Position numbers and translations under genes: made by a program. The notes under the pieces were generated by a model. The model saw only the letters and a list, made by a program, of their open reading frames with translations. It did no database searches and was not told where the DNA came from. Positions 5,407-6,619 of a stretch of 6,619 nucleotides of DNA are shown piece after piece. Numbering within the stretch: the stretch's first letter is position 1; every line of letters starts with the position of its first letter. The DNA lies in contig CAKTGD010000090.1 of the NCBI GenBank assembly GCA_934561335.1, positions 1 to 6,619 of the forward strand, in the 5' to 3' direction. Source of the DNA: an uncultured Oscillospiraceae bacterium. Its GTDB lineage: Bacteria; Bacillota_A; Clostridia; Oscillospirales; Oscillospiraceae.

Positions 5407-5432
5407 GAAACATTTCTCCCTCAAGCCACTGC

Positions 5433-5463
5433 AAAAAGAGGACGGTGCGCACCGTCCTCTTTT
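5433..5463. terminator. Porin gene terminator, bidirectional (repeat family copy 3)
   Basis: Perfect 24-bp palindrome at 5437-5460 with five A before and four T after on the plus strand, so it can terminate in both directions. Its main role should be ending the SLH/porin transcript, whose stop is about 50 bases away. It is identical to copy 1 over 30 bases. Confidence 0.9.
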
Positions 5464-5499
5464 CATTTATGCATATGCGATTTTTTGCTTTTCAGCGGA

Positions 5500-5514
5500 T
5501 TGACTAAAAGTCAA
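5500..5514. other. Small inverted repeat right after the porin stop codon
   Basis: TTGACT and AGTCAA flank a 3-base loop directly behind the porin stop. The stem is only six A+T-rich pairs and has no T-run, so it is not a terminator by itself. It might protect the 3' end of the mRNA. Confidence 0.35.
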
Positions 5515-5515
5515 A

Positions 5516-6619
5516 TTAGAAAGTGAATACCAGTTGGCTCCACAGAGTCTTCATGTCGGAGCTATCCAGTTTGTCTTCCAGATCATAGTATTCAACAGCA
5601 CCAACAATGTTCTTAGCGAAGGTGTAGTTAGCGCCTACCATATAGCCTTTGAAGCCATGGTTACCGTATTCGCCGTTCATAGTGTGAGCAACAACGGTTG
5701 CACGACCTTGGTCATAGTAGTTAGCATAGATGCCGAAGGAGCCTTCTTTAGCAGCTTTAGCGCCAGCATAGGACAGACCTACTACATAGCCATCACGATC
5801 AAAACCTTCATCATAGTCAGTTGCACGCATATAGTCAGCAGTCAGGTTCAGGTTTTTAGCAACATCAAATGCTACGCCAGCATTCCAAATCTTGTTGTCG
5901 TCCATATCTAAAGAACGAAGAAGTGCAAATTTGTCACCAACCTTGTAATATTCATTGAAAGCGCCATCTTGGAATACAGTGTAACCAGCGGTTGCAGCTA
6001 CAACGCCCAGTTTAGCGTCAACTTTGACACCATATACGTTGTCAAATTCAACTTCATCTTTCCATTCAGAGGTACCAAACAAAGCTTTACCTTGGTTGGT
6101 CGGTTTAGCATAGAAACCGGTTACTTTAACGTCTTTGCCATAGGAAGCAACGATGCCGTCAGCACGGGTATCATACAGGTTACCACGAACCAGAGTCAGA
6201 GGCAGACGACCAGCTTCAACAGCTACGCCACCGATTTTACCATCAACATAAGCACGTTGGAAGTTGGTGCCTTCGTCGCCAGCATTGTTGGTGAAGTCTT
6301 GGATGTTTTCCAGCATACCGGTGTAGGACCAGTCATCATTGATTTGGCCTTTTACCCAGATACGGGAACGCAGTTTGTTGGAGAAGCCATCAATGTCGCC
6401 ATCTTTTTCAGCATAGCTGTAACGGATGTTACCGGTGATTTTAACGTTGTCAGCTTTTTTCTCCAGGTTAGCTACGCGAACGCCCAGGTTGTCCAGTTCG
6501 TCAGCGAATTCAGCAGCCAGTTTGTCAACGTTAGCGCCTTTAGCCATTGCTTTAGCAACGATTTGAGCCATTTCATAACGGGTCATCAGTTTGTCGCCAC
6601 CGAAAGTGGTGTCGCCGTA
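5516..6619 (-). CDS. SLH-domain outer-membrane porin, OmpM type (5' end outside window)
   Basis: Outer-membrane protein of Negativicutes type: an N-terminal SLH domain binds the modified peptidoglycan and tethers the outer membrane, while the C-terminal beta-barrel forms a pore. The 367 visible residues begin inside the SLH domain (YGDTTFGGDKLMTRYEMAQ, the conserved end of an SLH repeat). A short coiled-coil-like linker follows (DKLAAEFADELDNLGVRVAN). The rest is alternating barrel strands, starting NVKITGNIRYSYAEK and ending LWSQLVFTF, with the terminal Phe used by the BAM machinery. The signal peptide and first part of the SLH domain lie beyond 6619; the apparent internal Met start at 6586 is not the real start because the SLH motif continues upstream in frame. 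Proteins of this type are usually around 400-430 aa, so only a few dozen residues are missing. It is followed by its own strong terminator. Confidence 0.93.
   Translation of the reverse strand, partial: YGDTTFGGDKLMTRYEMAQIVAKAMAKGANVDKLAAEFADELDNLGVRVANLEKKADNVKITGNIRYSYAEKDGDIDGFSNKLRSRIWVKGQINDDWSYTGMLENIQDFTNNAGDEGTNFQRAYVDGKIGGVAVEAGRLPLTLVRGNLYDTRADGIVASYGKDVKVTGFYAKPTNQGKALFGTSEWKDEVEFDNVYGVKVDAKLGVVAATAGYTVFQDGAFNEYYKVGDKFALLRSLDMDDNKIWNAGVAFDVAKNLNLTADYMRATDYDEGFDRDGYVVGLSYAGAKAAKEGSFGIYANYYDQGRATVVAHTMNGEYGNHGFKGYMVGANYTFAKNIVGAVEYYDLEDKLDSSDMKTLWSQLVFTF

Noticed and set aside
5534..5911. 125-codon plus-strand frame within the porin gene
   Set aside because: Antisense shadow; the minus strand encodes beta-barrel strands with the terminal Phe signature.

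Overview
The window looks like chromosomal DNA of a diderm Firmicute (class Negativicutes; genus not determined, an Acidaminococcaceae or Veillonellaceae gut-type organism is plausible). The main evidence is the partial gene at the right edge. It joins the end of an S-layer homology (SLH) domain to an outer-membrane beta-barrel ending in Phe, the OmpM-type architecture of that class. The esterase-RNase R pair on the left is of Firmicute type. Every gene I support lies on the minus strand, so transcription runs from right to left.

Layout in transcription order. (1) 6619-5516: SLH/porin gene, 5' end outside the window, closed by a strong palindromic terminator (5433-5463). (2) 5406-4728: a type III toxin-antitoxin locus, most like the CptIN family. 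It has a TTGACA-17-TATACT promoter, a short non-coding RNA with two identical 46-nt repeats that can each fold as an H-type pseudoknot, a leaky-type terminator, and a 162-aa ToxN/AbiQ-superfamily endoribonuclease whose Shine-Dalgarno (SD) sequence starts one base after the terminator. (3) 4609-3613: accessory block with a 70-aa unknown protein and an overlapping pair (89-aa unknown plus DUF4160). (4) 3610-3467: a non-coding stretch between two minus-strand terminators, with three units at an exact 41-bp period, each centred on a 14-bp dyad. (5) 3465-1: housekeeping operon of an Est30/YvaK-like carboxylesterase, a hotdog thioesterase and ribonuclease R (C-terminus outside the window).

The block from about 3440 to 5430 is visibly richer in A+T than its flanks. 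It is bracketed by two identical 30-bp copies of one terminator sequence, with a degenerate third copy inside. Each module therefore ends with the same element in the same orientation, which suggests cassette-like acquisition between the porin gene and the esterase-rnr operon. Two promoters in the block carry a TACA-N6-TGTA dyad that resembles the core of the 41-bp repeats.

The clearest special system is the CptIN-like locus. The least explained element is the 41-bp repeat stretch at 3515-3610. I saw no tRNA, rRNA, CRISPR array or transposase.
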